NCBI GenBank assembly: GCA_963698885.1
Contig: CAVOSJ010000002.1
Location: 62,001-126,000 of the forward strand
From: JBARKJ01 sp963698885
GTDB lineage: Bacteria > Nitrospirota > JACRHJ01
Direction: 5' to 3'
Length of the DNA: 64,000 bases
Each line of letters begins with the position of its first letter. The first letter of the stretch is position 1. Below are positions 17,770 to 28,206 of this stretch, in pieces. Below the pieces are notes generated by a model that did not search any database, had not been told where the DNA came from, and worked only from the letters and a program-made list of their open reading frames with translations. The position numbers and the translations under genes were made by a program.

Positions 17770-18577
17770 TTATTTAATCGTATTCTGGCTCAACCATCCC
17801 ACGGAGCCGGCGCCTGTTTGTACCTGGCACCAACTGGATTTGGTTTTTAATACCCTTACCCAATCGTATTGCAAAAGCTCCGCAACTGCCCGGCTCTTAG
17901 GATCGGGAGTCTGTCTCACGTAGCATTTTGGCACGCATACGAAATGCACGCTTCCAGTATTAGCCGAGGGCTTGTCTGCCGCATTGGTCCTTTTCTGAGA
18001 GGACGACCTGTTGTCCCAGCAGGGCGTCTTTTTTCTTCTGCCTTGTATTTTTAGGTTCCGCTTTACGTTTTGGCCTGACTGAAATAGAATTCTTCGCCTG
18101 GACCTTCAGCTGCTGCTCGATATCGGCCATGATGCCGCACATGACGTCGGCGGCGCCGCCCATCAATCCAAAACCACGATAAACACTTAATGGCGACGAT
18201 TACGTCTTTATTGTCGCTTTTGACACCTATAAGTACAGGCTCTTGCCGTGATAAACAGCCGCGTGAGAACCGGATATCGTGCCCGCCTTCCTGTCGGCGA
18301 TGGTAGGGGTGAAACCTTGATTTCTTAACGCGGCGACGGCCGCATTAAATACCCGGGCCCGATTAGCATTCTCAAATCTTACCCATGTGGCGAATTTAGT
18401 TTCACTGAAAAAGTTTCTGTCGCGGGTAGAATTTTTTTCGCAAGGAGATAGATATTCTCTACCTTTTTCGGACGCTCCTGCTCTATTTGCGTCAGTGGTG
18501 ACACATCCGGAAAGAAGCGCAACCGAGAGGACTGCAATAAGCCGGAGTGTCAACTCCTCAGTTTTTTTCATAAGCAT
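17770..18577 (-). CDS. Lipoprotein with C-terminal bacterial SH3 domain, broken by three frameshifts
   Basis: Only the first 116 residues are in one frame: a lipoprotein signal (LLSGC lipobox at about residue 25) and a soluble segment with ATWVRFENANRARVFNAAVAAL. Following coding-like segments across frames gives IGVKSDNKDVIVAIKC (near 18220), MCGIMADIEQQLKV (near 18130) and a clear SH3b domain, CYVRQTPDPKSRAVAELLQY and then TGAGSVGWLSQNTI, stopping at 17770. The whole protein would be about 265 residues. Frame changes fall near 18230, 18170 and 17985. SH3b domains often bind cell-wall peptides. It has its own promoter and a shared terminator. Confidence 0.6.
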
Positions 18578-18651
18578 ATTATCGACAGCCGGATTTATCC
18601 GGCGGTTCCATACGAATTTGAATTTTACATAAGGATGGATTATCTGACTGA

Positions 18652-18680
18652 AGTTTAGATGGGACTGACTGTTTAGTCAA
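18652..18680 (-). promoter_or_regulatory. Sigma70-like promoter for the SH3 lipoprotein
   Basis: On the minus strand TTGACT (18680-18675), a 17-nt spacer and TAAACT (18657-18652). The -10 is the same as at 16861 and 17289. Confidence 0.5.
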
Positions 18681-18708
18681 ATTGCGATAGGACAAAAAAA
18701 GGCCGACG

Positions 18709-20155
18709 TTAAACGGTCAACTGCCTGAGAGAGGCGATCAGGTCCAGTAATTTTCCGGGGAATATTCCCAGGTAAATGACTATTACCGAAAGGGCGGCGA
18801 GGGCAAACCCCGCGGGGAAATCGAGCGCGGGAAACGCGGCGTCCGTTGGCGCCTGTTTTTCCTCTTCGCGCATGTACATGAACACGACCACGCGCAGATA
18901 ATAATAGACGGAGATTATCGCCGTCAGGATGCCTATTATCGACAGCCAGACGTATCCGGCGCTCATGGCCGAAAAGAATATCCCGAACTTTCCGATGAAC
19001 CCCGCCGTCGGAGGAAGCCCGGCCAGCGAGATTAAACAGATGGAGAGCGCGGCGCTCCTGAGCGGATATTTGAAGCCCGCTCCCTTAAGGGCCCTTATGT
19101 CGCCTAACTCGCCTCTTTTACCGGAGAATGCGGAGATTGCGCCGAAAGCTCCAAGCTCCATCGCGCTATAGGCGACAAGATAAAATATAGCCGCCGACTG
19201 GCCGCTCTCGGGAGCCGCGATAAGCGCGACCAGGACATATCCCATCTGGGCGATCGAAGAGTACGCCAATAGCCTCTTGACGTTGTTCTGGGTAAGGGCG
19301 GCGATATTTCCGAAGGCCATGGTAAAAACGGCCATGACCCACAGGACGACGGACAGCTCGCCCCATGCCGCGCCCGCGGCGTCGGTGAACTTAAGGAATA
19401 CGGCAAAGACCGAGGCCTTCGACGCGGTGGACAGGAAACCGACAGTCGGCGCGGGACCGCCTTGATAGACGTCCGGGGCCCAGAGGTGGAACGGGAAGAG
19501 CGACGTCTTAAACCCAAGTCCCACGACAAGCATCGCCCACCCGGCAAGGCCGACGCCGCCGATTGCCTGACCCTTAGATAGAGACGAAATCGAACCGGCG
19601 AGAGAGAGCGTGCCTGTATCGGCGTAGATCAGCGCGAGGCCGTACGCGAAGAAGGCGGTGGAGATAGCGCCGATTATCAGGTACTTCAGGCCGGACTCTC
19701 CGGACAGGGGGTCCGACTTGTTGCTTGCCAGCATGACGTAGAGCGAAAGCGACATGCTCTCCAACCCCAGGAACACGCCCAGGAGGTTCGAGGATGACGC
19801 GAGAAGCGACATCCCGAACGCCGCGAAGAGGGCGAGTGATGGAAATTCCTCGTCTCCGATGGGCCTCCTTGTCGAGTACCCGGAGGAGAATAAAAGTGAG
19901 ACGCAGGCAATGAAAGACGATGCCGCGGTGAAGAACCTGCCGAAGCTGTCGTATCTCAGCAGGTTCCCGATCTCGGCCTGGGAAGGCTGGGTATATATCG
20001 CCGAGATCCCGGCGGCGAGCGCGATGGCCGCACCCAGGATATTCAGCCGCCGGGGGCCTAAGGACCGCCAGAACGCCCCCAGCAGGAGGAGTAAGGACCG
20101 CCCCCATCCCGAGCACTATATACGGCAGGAGCCGATAGAAATCCATAACCGTCAT
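18709..20155 (-). CDS. nuoN: NADH-quinone oxidoreductase subunit N, one frameshift
   Basis: An antiporter-like membrane subunit of complex I, about 480 residues with about 14 helices. The long intact frame starts inside helix 3 (MSLLASSSNLLGVFLGLE). The N-terminal part, starting MTVMDFYRLLPYIVLGMGAVL at 20155, is recovered by a one-base shift near 20090 (a run of CTCCTCCTGCTG). Conserved proton-path residues are present: the Glu after VFLGLESMSL, the Lys in GLGFKTSLFPFHLWAPDVYQG, and NVKRLLAYSSIAQMGY. Its ATG overlaps the nuoM stop (ATGA). It is the last gene of the nuo operon. Confidence 0.92.
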
Positions 20156-21660
20156 GGCGCTACTCCCCCGGCGTATGCGCTATGCGAGGCCGCGTTTACC
20201 ATATCCCTGACCGGCATTTCCAGAACCCGCAGGAGAACGTGCGGATAGACCCCGATGAGCACCACCAAAATGGCGAGCGGGATTAACACCGCCAGCTCCC
20301 GCCCCGATAAGTCGCCGAAGCCGGTCGCCGTATAGTCTTTCGGCGGGCCGAACAGCACCTTCTGGGCAAGCGACAGCAGGTATATGAGGGTAGAGACCAT
20401 CCCTAAGAAACCGGCCGCGGAGAGGTACGGGTGCGCCCGGAAGACCCCGGTAAGGATGAGGAACTCCCCGGCGAAATTATTAAGGCCCGGCAGTCCCAGA
20501 GAGGAGAGCACGAAAAAAAGAAAGAACGCGGACAGGGCGGGGGCCTGCGACCACAACCCCCCGTACGCGCTCATCTCGCGGGTATGCATCCTCTCGTCCA
20601 TCATCCCGACCATTATAAAAAGCGCGCCGGTGGTGATGCCGTGGTTCACCATCTGGAGCACCGAGCCAGCTAACGACACCTCGTTCCAGACAGCGATCCC
20701 CAGCACCACATATGCCAGATGGGATACGCTGGAATATGCAATCAGCCTTTTCATGTCCTTCTGCGCAAGCGCGACCCAGGAGGCGTAGAATATGCCTATG
20801 ACGGCGACTGTAAATATCAGGGGCAGGAATGCTTTAGCGGCCTGCGGGAAAAGCGGAAACGCCACCCGGAGCAGACCGTACGCGCCGGTCTTCAGAAGCA
20901 GCCCGGCAAGGATGACGCTTCCAGCCGTCGGGGCGTCCGTGTGGGCGTCCGGGAGCCAGGTATGAAGCGGGAACAGCGGCACCTTGACTGCGAACCCCAG
21001 GAGGAACCCAAGGAACAGCGCCGCCGAAAGCCCCGGCGATACCGTGGTATGTATAAGGTCCTGGAGCAAAAAAGTATATGCGCCGGTCTGCCTGCCGTGG
21101 ACGATGTAAATTCCAATTATGGCGAGCAGCATCAGAAGGCTTCCGGAAATAGTGAAGACGAAGAACTTTACGGCGGAATATATTTTCCGTCCATGCCCCC
21201 AAATGCCGATAAGGAAGAACATCGGGATGAGCATCACCTCCCAGAACATATAGAACAGGAAGAGGTCGGCTGAAAGGAACACGCCCATTATACCCGTCTC
21301 CAGGAAAAGCAGCATGCAGTGGAACAACACTACCCGCTCCTTTACCTGGTTCCAGGAGGCAAGCACCGAGAGCAGGAACAAAAACGCGGTGAGAGTCGCA
21401 AGCAGAAGGCTCACCCCGTCCATCATAAGCGCGTAATGTATCCCGAACCGGGATATCCAGAGATGGTCAAAGTAAAGGAAGTCCGGGCCGGAGAACATCA
21501 TCCCCTGCCAGCGGAGCCAGTACAGGCCAAGGCAGACGATAAGCTCGTCAAGGGTAATGAATACGGCAAGCCACCGGACAGCTTTAGCGTTCTTCTCGAA
21601 AAGAAGCAGCAGGGCGGCCAGGGCCGGGAGGAATATGAGGAACGTCAACGCCCCGCTCAT
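20152..21660 (-). CDS. nuoM: NADH-quinone oxidoreductase subunit M
   Basis: An antiporter-like proton-pumping subunit of 502 residues in one intact frame. Typical segments are MFWEVMLIPMFFLIG (with the essential Glu), VKVPLFPLHTWLPDAHTDAP (Lys and the PLHTWLPDAH signature) and KDMKRLIAYSSVSHLAYV. ATG 21660 overlaps the nuoL stop (ATGA). A GTG at 21672 would add four residues. Length and helices match NuoM of other bacteria. Confidence 0.95.
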   Translation of the reverse strand: MSGALTFLIFLPALAALLLLFEKNAKAVRWLAVFITLDELIVCLGLYWLRWQGMMFSGPDFLYFDHLWISRFGIHYALMMDGVSLLLATLTAFLFLLSVLASWNQVKERVVLFHCMLLFLETGIMGVFLSADLFLFYMFWEVMLIPMFFLIGIWGHGRKIYSAVKFFVFTISGSLLMLLAIIGIYIVHGRQTGAYTFLLQDLIHTTVSPGLSAALFLGFLLGFAVKVPLFPLHTWLPDAHTDAPTAGSVILAGLLLKTGAYGLLRVAFPLFPQAAKAFLPLIFTVAVIGIFYASWVALAQKDMKRLIAYSSVSHLAYVVLGIAVWNEVSLAGSVLQMVNHGITTGALFIMVGMMDERMHTREMSAYGGLWSQAPALSAFFLFFVLSSLGLPGLNNFAGEFLILTGVFRAHPYLSAAGFLGMVSTLIYLLSLAQKVLFGPPKDYTATGFGDLSGRELAVLIPLAILVVLIGVYPHVLLRVLEMPVRDMVNAASHSAYAGGVAP

Positions 21661-23520
21661 TTCATCCCCCACAAGAAATAGATGAGGATGATCGCCGCCC
21701 CGGCCGCGACGGAGGAGATATACGCGGCGGCCTTGCCGGTGACGCCCCCGCGAAGCCAGGTCCCAAGCCTAGCGAAGCCCTCTCCCGTCTTCTCAAGCGA
21801 GGCGTCTATGGAAGCCTCGTCAACCTGCACCCAGAGGATATCCGCCATCTTCCTGTACGGGCGGACAAATATCCTGTAATACAGCTCGTCCAGGCGCCAG
21901 GCCTTCGCCCATGAAGTCGATGAGGCGGGCATGTGAGGTTGCCATGGCTTCCCGTTTTTCAGGCCTGGCTACATAGAAATAATATGCCGCGGCCAGGCCG
22001 GCCGCGAATACAAGCGCAGTAATGACCTGAAGGCTTAAGCCAGGCGCCGCAGCCGCCTCTCCCGCCAGCCCCTGCGCGCGCAAAAGATTTGTGAGCATCT
22101 CGGAACCCCCGAAAAGCGCGGGCATGTTAAGAACCCCGCCGGCAACGCTCAAGATGGCAAGCGGCGCGAGTATCACCGGCATGGCCCAGGGAATCTTCGC
22201 GGGCGCTTTCTTCTCCGGACCCGCGAACACCACAAATACCACGCGGAATATATACAGTACCGTAAGAAGCGCGGTCAGCTCTAGCAAAGCATAAACGGAG
22301 TAGTAGAACCATCCGCCGCGCATGAACGCCGCGGTGAGTATGGCGTCCTTGCTGAAGAAGCCGCCTGTCCCGGGCGCGGCGGCAAGCGCGAGGGCGCCCG
22401 CCAGGAAACATGCGAAAACAAGCGGCATCTTCCTGGCCAGTCCGCCCATTTTGAATATGTCATGCTCCTCGTGCATCGCCTGGATGACACAGCCCGCCGC
22501 CATGAAAAGGAGGCTCTTGAAAAAAGCGTGGACGACGAGGTGAAAGAGCGAGGCGGACAGGCTCCCCGCGCCGATGGCCACTACCATATAACCGATCTGG
22601 CTGATGGTCGAGTAGGCCAGGACCCTCTTGATGTCCCGCTGGTAGAGTGCGGCGGTCGCGGCGTAAAAAGCGGTGACGGCGCCCAAACCCGCGATAACCA
22701 TCATGGCCGGTTCGGAAAGCCTGATTATGGGGAACATCCTCATGAGGAGATATGCCCCGGCAGTCACCATCGTCGCGGCATGTATCAGCGCGGAGACGGG
22801 AGTAGGGCCGGCCATGGCGTCAGGCAGCCAGACTGTCAGGGGAAGCTGGGCGGACTTGCCCGCCGCGCCGACAAGCAGAAGGATGGAGATTATAAAAGCC
22901 GTCCGGGCGGGCATGGAGGCCGCGGCAAGTTCATTGATGGCCGTTATTTCCGTTGAACCGGCGAAATAGAAAAGCCATACCAGCGCCACCCCGAACGCCA
23001 CGTCCCCAAGCCTGGTGACGATGAACGCCTTCCTGCCCGCGTCGGCATTGGCCGGGTCTTCATACCAGAACCCGATGAGCGCGTACGAGCAAAACCCCAC
23101 GCCTTCCCAGCCGACGAACATGAGCGGCAGGTTAGACGCCGTCACCAGCAGGAGCATGGAGAACACGAACAGGTTCAGGAGCGAAAAATACCGGGCATAC
23201 GAGGGGTCGTCCCGCATATACCAGACGCTGTAGAGGTGGATGAGGAAAGATACGCCCGTGACCATCACGGACATCACGAGCGAGAGGGCGTCCAGCCTGA
23301 GCGCGAACGGCGCGGAGAACCACGAGAACGAGAGCCAGTTGTACAGGAAGACATCGGCCGCGGTAATGACTCTGAACGCCAGGATAGAGAACACGAAAGA
23401 CAGGAAGATGGAGGCGCAGGCAATGGATTCGGAAAGCCTGCGGGGCAGCTTCCATCCCAGGACCGCGTTTATAATCCCGCCGATGAGCGGGAGCGCCAGC
23501 ATGTAAAAAGATGGGTGCAT
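21657..23520 (-). CDS. nuoL: NADH-quinone oxidoreductase subunit L, one frameshift
   Basis: The largest antiporter-like subunit, about 620 residues, with the lateral amphipathic helix HL at the C-terminus. The first frame (to about 21930) has WEGVGFCSYALIGFWYE, KSAQLPLTVWLPDAM (GPTPVSALIHAAT follows) and QRDIKRVLAYSTISQIGYM. After a one-base break near 21920 the protein resumes as LDELYYRIFVRPYRKMADIL and ends with a final membrane helix (ILIYFLWGMK). ATG 23520 directly follows the nuoK stop, and the NuoL stop overlaps nuoM. Confidence 0.92.
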
Positions 23521-23826
23521 CTATTCCTTCATGTCGTCGAAATGGTCGATGTTGACGCTCTGCTTCTTACGGTGCAGGTAGACTATCATCGCGAGGCCGA
23601 CCGATACCTCCGAGGCGGCCATCGTCGCCAGGAAAAGCATGAAAATCTGTCCGTCCGCCATGTTCCAGCGCATGCTCCCGGCGACGAACGCGAGCCCCGC
23701 CGCGTTGATTATAATTTCAACGCCGATGAGTATCATGATGAGGTTCCTGCGCACCGCGACGCAGACCACCCCCAGGCCAAAGAGGATAGCCGAGAGGATC
23801 AAGACATGTGAAAACGGGGGTATCAT
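23521..23826 (-). CDS. nuoK: NADH-quinone oxidoreductase subunit K
   Basis: 101 residues, three membrane helices. It carries the two buried glutamates of the family (LIGVEIIINAAGL and ATMAASEVSVGLAMIV) that belong to the proton path next to NuoA/J/N. The ATG overlaps the nuoJ stop. Intact and of typical length. Confidence 0.95.
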   Translation of the reverse strand: MIPPFSHVLILSAILFGLGVVCVAVRRNLIMILIGVEIIINAAGLAFVAGSMRWNMADGQIFMLFLATMAASEVSVGLAMIVYLHRKKQSVNIDHFDDMKE

Positions 23827-24320
23827 GAATCGTTATCCTTCTTTCCGAGGTACAGCGCGCCAACTAACGCGAAGAGCAGCAGAAGCGACGCCGCTTCCAC
23901 GGCCAGCATATATTTCGTGAATAGCGCGTGCCCGAACTGCCTTGGCGAAATGAACGCAGCAGGGGGGGAGGCCGCGGTTTCCGGCGCGCCCAAGAAAAGG
24001 AGCGACATGCAAAGAAGTATTATAACGGCAATAAAGACCGCAGGCCCCCATACCTTCCAGAAAGGGGTCAACTTTATCGAGGCCGCGCCCATCTCCAGCA
24101 TCATCACGATAAAAAGAAACAGCACCATAATCGCGCCCGCGTAGATCAGCACCTCCAGCGCGGCGATAAGAGGCGCGCCCATCATGAAGAAGATGAGCGC
24201 GAGCGAAAAGAACGACAGCACGAGATAAACCACCGCGTGTATCAGCTCCCTTCTCGATATCGCCATCAGGGTAGCAAACACCGCCGCCGCCGAAAGAAGA
24301 TAAAAAGTGAGCGCGCTCAT
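23823..24320 (-). CDS. nuoJ: NADH-quinone oxidoreductase subunit J
   Basis: 165 residues, five helices. Family signatures are HAVVYLVLSFFSLALIFFM, ALEVLIYAGAIMVLFLFIVM (with the pi-bulge helix 3 Tyr/Gly region that gates coupling in complex I) and a C-terminal helix ALVGALYLGKKD. The ATG overlaps the nuoI stop by 4 nt. Intact. Confidence 0.94.
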   Translation of the reverse strand: MSALTFYLLSAAAVFATLMAISRRELIHAVVYLVLSFFSLALIFFMMGAPLIAALEVLIYAGAIMVLFLFIVMMLEMGAASIKLTPFWKVWGPAVFIAVIILLCMSLLFLGAPETAASPPAAFISPRQFGHALFTKYMLAVEAASLLLLFALVGALYLGKKDNDS

Positions 24321-24841
24321 GGCAGGTTGCTCCTGATGTCCACCGGCCCGTACTCGTCCGGGTTCTCCCCCTTCGGGTTTACCATGCCGATGCCCGCGTG
24401 CTTGTAATAGTTGTAGTCCGGGTCCTTCCCCGTCCCGTCGATTAACAGGTCCTCCTTCTCGTAGACCATGTCCAGAGCCTTATACTTGCAGAACTCATAA
24501 TCCGGCGTAAGCTGTATGGCGAGCGTGGGGCAGGCTTCCTCGCACATCCCGCAGAGTATGCACCGGGAAAAGTTTATGCGGAACCAGGCTGGATAACGCC
24601 TGCCGTCCCCCCTGTCCGCGGACTGCATCGATATGCAGGAGACTGGACAGACCGCCGAGCATAGATAGCACGCGACGCATCTCTCCTCGCCTTCCGGGTC
24701 GCGCGTCAGGACTATCCGCCAGCGGGCGCGTCCCGGGAGCGGCTTTTTCTCCTCCGGGTACTGTATGGTCACGGGCTTCCTGAACATCTCCCGCAGCGTG
24801 GTCGCGAATGCCTGGAAAAGCCCGGTCAACACGTCCTTCAT
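24317..24841 (-). CDS. nuoI: NADH-quinone oxidoreductase subunit I (2x[4Fe-4S])
   Basis: 174 residues. Two ferredoxin motifs, CVACYLCSAVCPVSC and CILCGMCEEACPTLA, bind clusters N6a and N6b that carry electrons towards NuoB. An N-terminal amphipathic helix anchors the protein to the membrane arm. ATG 24841 is chosen because it overlaps the nuoH stop (ATGA). A TTG 12 nt upstream is less likely. Confidence 0.94.
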   Translation of the reverse strand: MKDVLTGLFQAFATTLREMFRKPVTIQYPEEKKPLPGRARWRIVLTRDPEGEERCVACYLCSAVCPVSCISMQSADRGDGRRYPAWFRINFSRCILCGMCEEACPTLAIQLTPDYEFCKYKALDMVYEKEDLLIDGTGKDPDYNYYKHAGIGMVNPKGENPDEYGPVDIRSNLP

Positions 24842-25849
24842 AGACGCCCCCAATTAAACATTAGCGCCAGAAAGCCGGTAAGAAGGACGTTTAAGAGAGA
24901 GAGCGGCACAAGGAACTTCCAGCCCAGGTGCATGAGCTGGTCGTAACGGAGCCTTGGGAGGGTCGCCCGCATCCAGATGAAGAAGAACGCTATCACCGCC
25001 GCCTTCAGGAAGAACCAGAATACGGAAAGCCACTCGGGGCCGGGGCCGTGCCATCCGCCCAGGAAGAAGGTGACGGCGAGCGCGGATAGGACGATGATAT
25101 TCACGTACTCGCCTATGAAAAAAAGGCCGAAGCGCATCCCGCTGTACTCGGTATGGTAGCCCGCGACCAGCTCGTTCTCGGCCTCGGCCAGGTCGAACGG
25201 TATCCTCCTGGACTCCGCCGCGACGCTCACCAGGAATATTATAAAGGCGAGGGGGGAATAGACGACGAATGGGACGCTGAGACTGGGCGGCGACGATGTC
25301 GTTTAAACTGAAAGACCCGGTCAGCATAACTACGGGGACCAGAGAAAGACCCATCGACAGCTCATAGGAAATCATCTGCGCGGAGCCGCGTATGCCGCCC
25401 AGAAGACTGTACTTCGACCCGGACGACCAGCCGGCGAGCGCGACGCCGTAGACGCCCAGGGAGGACATGGCGAGGAAATACAACGTCCCGACGTTTAAGT
25501 CTATTACCGGCATCCCCACAGTGGTCCCGTTCACGGTAACAGGCGCCCCGAACGGCACCACGGCAAAGGTCAGAAGCACGGTCCCGGCCACGACCCCAGG
25601 GGCGATAAAGTAGATAAACTTATCGGCCTGGTCCGGCAGGATGTCCTCCTTCGTGATGAGCTTTATTACGTCCGCAAGCGGCTGGAGAAGGCCGAACGGA
25701 CCGACGCGGTTCGGGCCGTAGCGGTTCTGCATACGCGCTAAAAGTTTCCTCTCGGCCAGCACCATGTATGCCGCGAGCGTCAGCGTCACGAAAAGGATCA
25801 GGAAGGACTTAACGATGATTATGAGCCACGGTATGGCGTAATTACTCAC
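24838..25849 (-). CDS. nuoH: NADH-quinone oxidoreductase subunit H, one frameshift
   Basis: The quinone-chamber membrane subunit, about 336 residues. The N-terminal half (GTG start at 25849 overlapping the nuoG stop) has AERKLLARMQNRYGPNRVGP and DVIKLITKEDILP. A one-base break near 25280 is followed by FVVYSPLAFIIFLVSVAAES and RRIPFDLAEAENELVAGYHT, the conserved acidic loop at the quinone site. It then runs to MFNWGRL and a stop overlapping nuoI. All expected helices are present once the frame is corrected. Confidence 0.92.
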
Positions 25850-28197
25850 TTTGCGCCTCCGGTAATTTTAACCCTCTTCCCGGAAAGCGCCGCCGCATCA
25901 AAGCCGTGCAGCCTCGGCGCGAACGCCGCGCCCTTCGCGCATGACCCGCTAGACCTTCAGGTCGCATGTGAGGCTTAAATTACCCGACGTTATTTTTACC
26001 CGCTCCCCGTCCTTCAGCCCCGATTTCATTGCGTCTTCGTTATTCATCAGGACATACGGGGCGGGCGCCTTAAGCTGGGTTTTATCCGAGCGGGTAGAAA
26101 TCTCCTCAGTGCCGAAAGTCAGGTCGATTGCATATAGTATAAGCCCTTCGCCCGCCAGCGCCGGAGCGACGGGGGTGGAATATTCATATCCCGCCGTTAT
26201 CACCGCACCCGGCGATTCCGGGTTAACCTCTCCGATTGATGCGAACTGGGCAGCCGATCCAGCCAGTGACTGCCTTATCGCTTCCAGCGACTCAATGTCG
26301 CCGCATTCAATTTCCAGCCCGCGTGCAATGTCCCTGGCATATTCCCACGCAGGGTATGACCGCCCAGGCACTTCAGGGACAAATTCTCTCGGCGGGTGCA
26401 GCTTCGGCCCCATCGTGTTCACGGGGATCCCCGGGATGTACGCGCGCGCAAATGCTTGAGCCCGGCCCTCGTTGTTTACGAATATCCCGTCCATCTCCGC
26501 ATATGCCGCCGTCGGGAAAAATATGTCCGCCGCCCTTGCCGTCTGCGTGGATAAATAATCCATCACTATAAGTGTTTCCAGCTTCTTAACGGCCTGGGAC
26601 ACCCTTTCTCTGTCCGGATACATTCCGAGCGGGTCCGATTCAAGCGCGATAAGCGTTTTTATCTCGCCCTTCTCTATCCCCGTGAGTATATCCTCAAAAT
26701 CGGGACCGTTACCGGCCATGACGGCGGCACCGAAAGAGTTGGCGGCTGAAAGCGTGTAGAATAGGCCGCACTTCGATTTTTCTGCCAAGTCGGAGCAGGC
26801 GTCTATCGCATCGGCTCCCGCGATGTCCGTCCCGCAGATTATCGTTATCTTCTCCCCCGGCGGGGCAGGGGGAGGGGGGAATGGCTGCATTTTTTATCAG
26901 CTCCGCCAGTTTATCCCTGAACTCCTCAGGCCAAGGCCGGGACGTGCGTGAAATCAAACGGCAGCTTCACGGGACGCGGGTCTATTACTATTATCCTCGC
27001 GCCGCGCCTGGCCGCCTGCCGCATCATAAGCGCCAGCATCGGCGCCTCGTTTACGGGGTCCGCTCCGACCGCGATTATGAAATCAGAAAACTCCACGTCC
27101 CGAAGCGACCGGCCATTGGCCGGTTTTAGATTAGAGACCGCAAGCCTGTCTTTTCGTTCGCGGCAGGGGTCGGCGGAGTAGCAGATATTTTCCGCCCCTA
27201 TCAGGGCCGCGAGCTTACCCAGGGCATAATTATTTTCGACGCTCGTACGCGGCGAGCCCATGAACGCTACCGAGCCTGGACCGTGACGGGCAAGGGTGTC
27301 GGATATTATCCTGGCCGCCGCCTTCGCCGCATCGTCTTTGTCCTTCGCCTGTCCATTTACAAGGAACTTCCTCGGCCTGTCCTGCGAAGACAGGGAGCGG
27401 TATCCGAACCGCCCCCGGTCGCAGATGAACCAGCCGTTGACTTTCAGGTTCTCCCGCGCCTTTATGACCACCAGTTCCCGAAGCTTCGCGCCCGGGATGG
27501 TATTGCAGCCGAGCGCGCAGTGCGGGCAGATGGAAGGCGCGGTTTCAAGCTCCCATATCCTGCCCTTGAATCGGTAAGTCTTATCCGTGAATACGCCCGT
27601 GGGGCATACGTCCGCCAGATTTCCCGAGAACTCGCTCGCAAGCCAGCCGTCCTTGAACCTGCCGAAAAATGTCTGGTTCGCGATCCTCTTCGTCCCGAAG
27701 TCTTCGCCCCCGGCATAGTCGCGGTAGAAGCGGTGACAGCGGTAGCACTGTATGCACCGGTTCATCTCCTGCTCGATGAACTCGCCCAGGTACTGGGAGA
27801 GATATGTGCGCTTTTTACCCTTGTACCTGCGCCGTCCGTGGCCGCCCGCGATGGTGTAGTCCTGCAGGAGACACATGCCGCCCTCGTCGCAGACCGGGCA
27901 GTCGTGCGGGTGGTTGGTCATCAGCCACTCGATAACCATGCGCCGCACGCGCATGGCGTCAGGGTCCGCCGTCTGGACCACCATGCCGTCCGCGGCCTTC
28001 ACCATGCACGACATCTGGACGCCCTTAACCGGGCCTTCGATGAACTTCATGGCGCACAGCCGGCAGGCCCCGACGGAGCCGAGCGCGTCGTGGTAGCAAA
28101 AATGCGGGATGACAATCCCCAGCTTCTTCGCCGCCTCCAGCACGCTCAACCCTTCAGGGACCTCGACTTCCAGGCCGTCTATTGTTAGTTTAGGCAT
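25846..28197 (-). CDS. nuoG: NADH-quinone oxidoreductase subunit G, three frameshifts
   Basis: A peripheral-arm iron-sulphur subunit, about 783 residues once repaired. The cluster sites appear in order: [2Fe-2S] HFCYHDALGSVGACRLC, His-ligated [4Fe-4S] HPHDCPVCDEGGMC, [4Fe-4S] NRCIQCYRC, and an additional CPHCALGCN site like cluster N7 before the molybdopterin-oxidoreductase fold. Frame changes occur near 26935 and in the C-rich run near 26885. A further change near 25945 adds the tail AFAPRLHGFDAAALSGKRVK and a stop overlapping the nuoH GTG. The C-terminal fold lacks any sign of a cofactor site, as usual for NuoG. Confidence 0.9.
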
Positions 28198-28206
28198 AGT
28201 TTTAAA

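Noticed and set aside
27283..28188. 301-codon plus-strand frame opposite nuoG
   Set aside because: Arg/Val-rich shadow of nuoG with no domain features or ribosome site.
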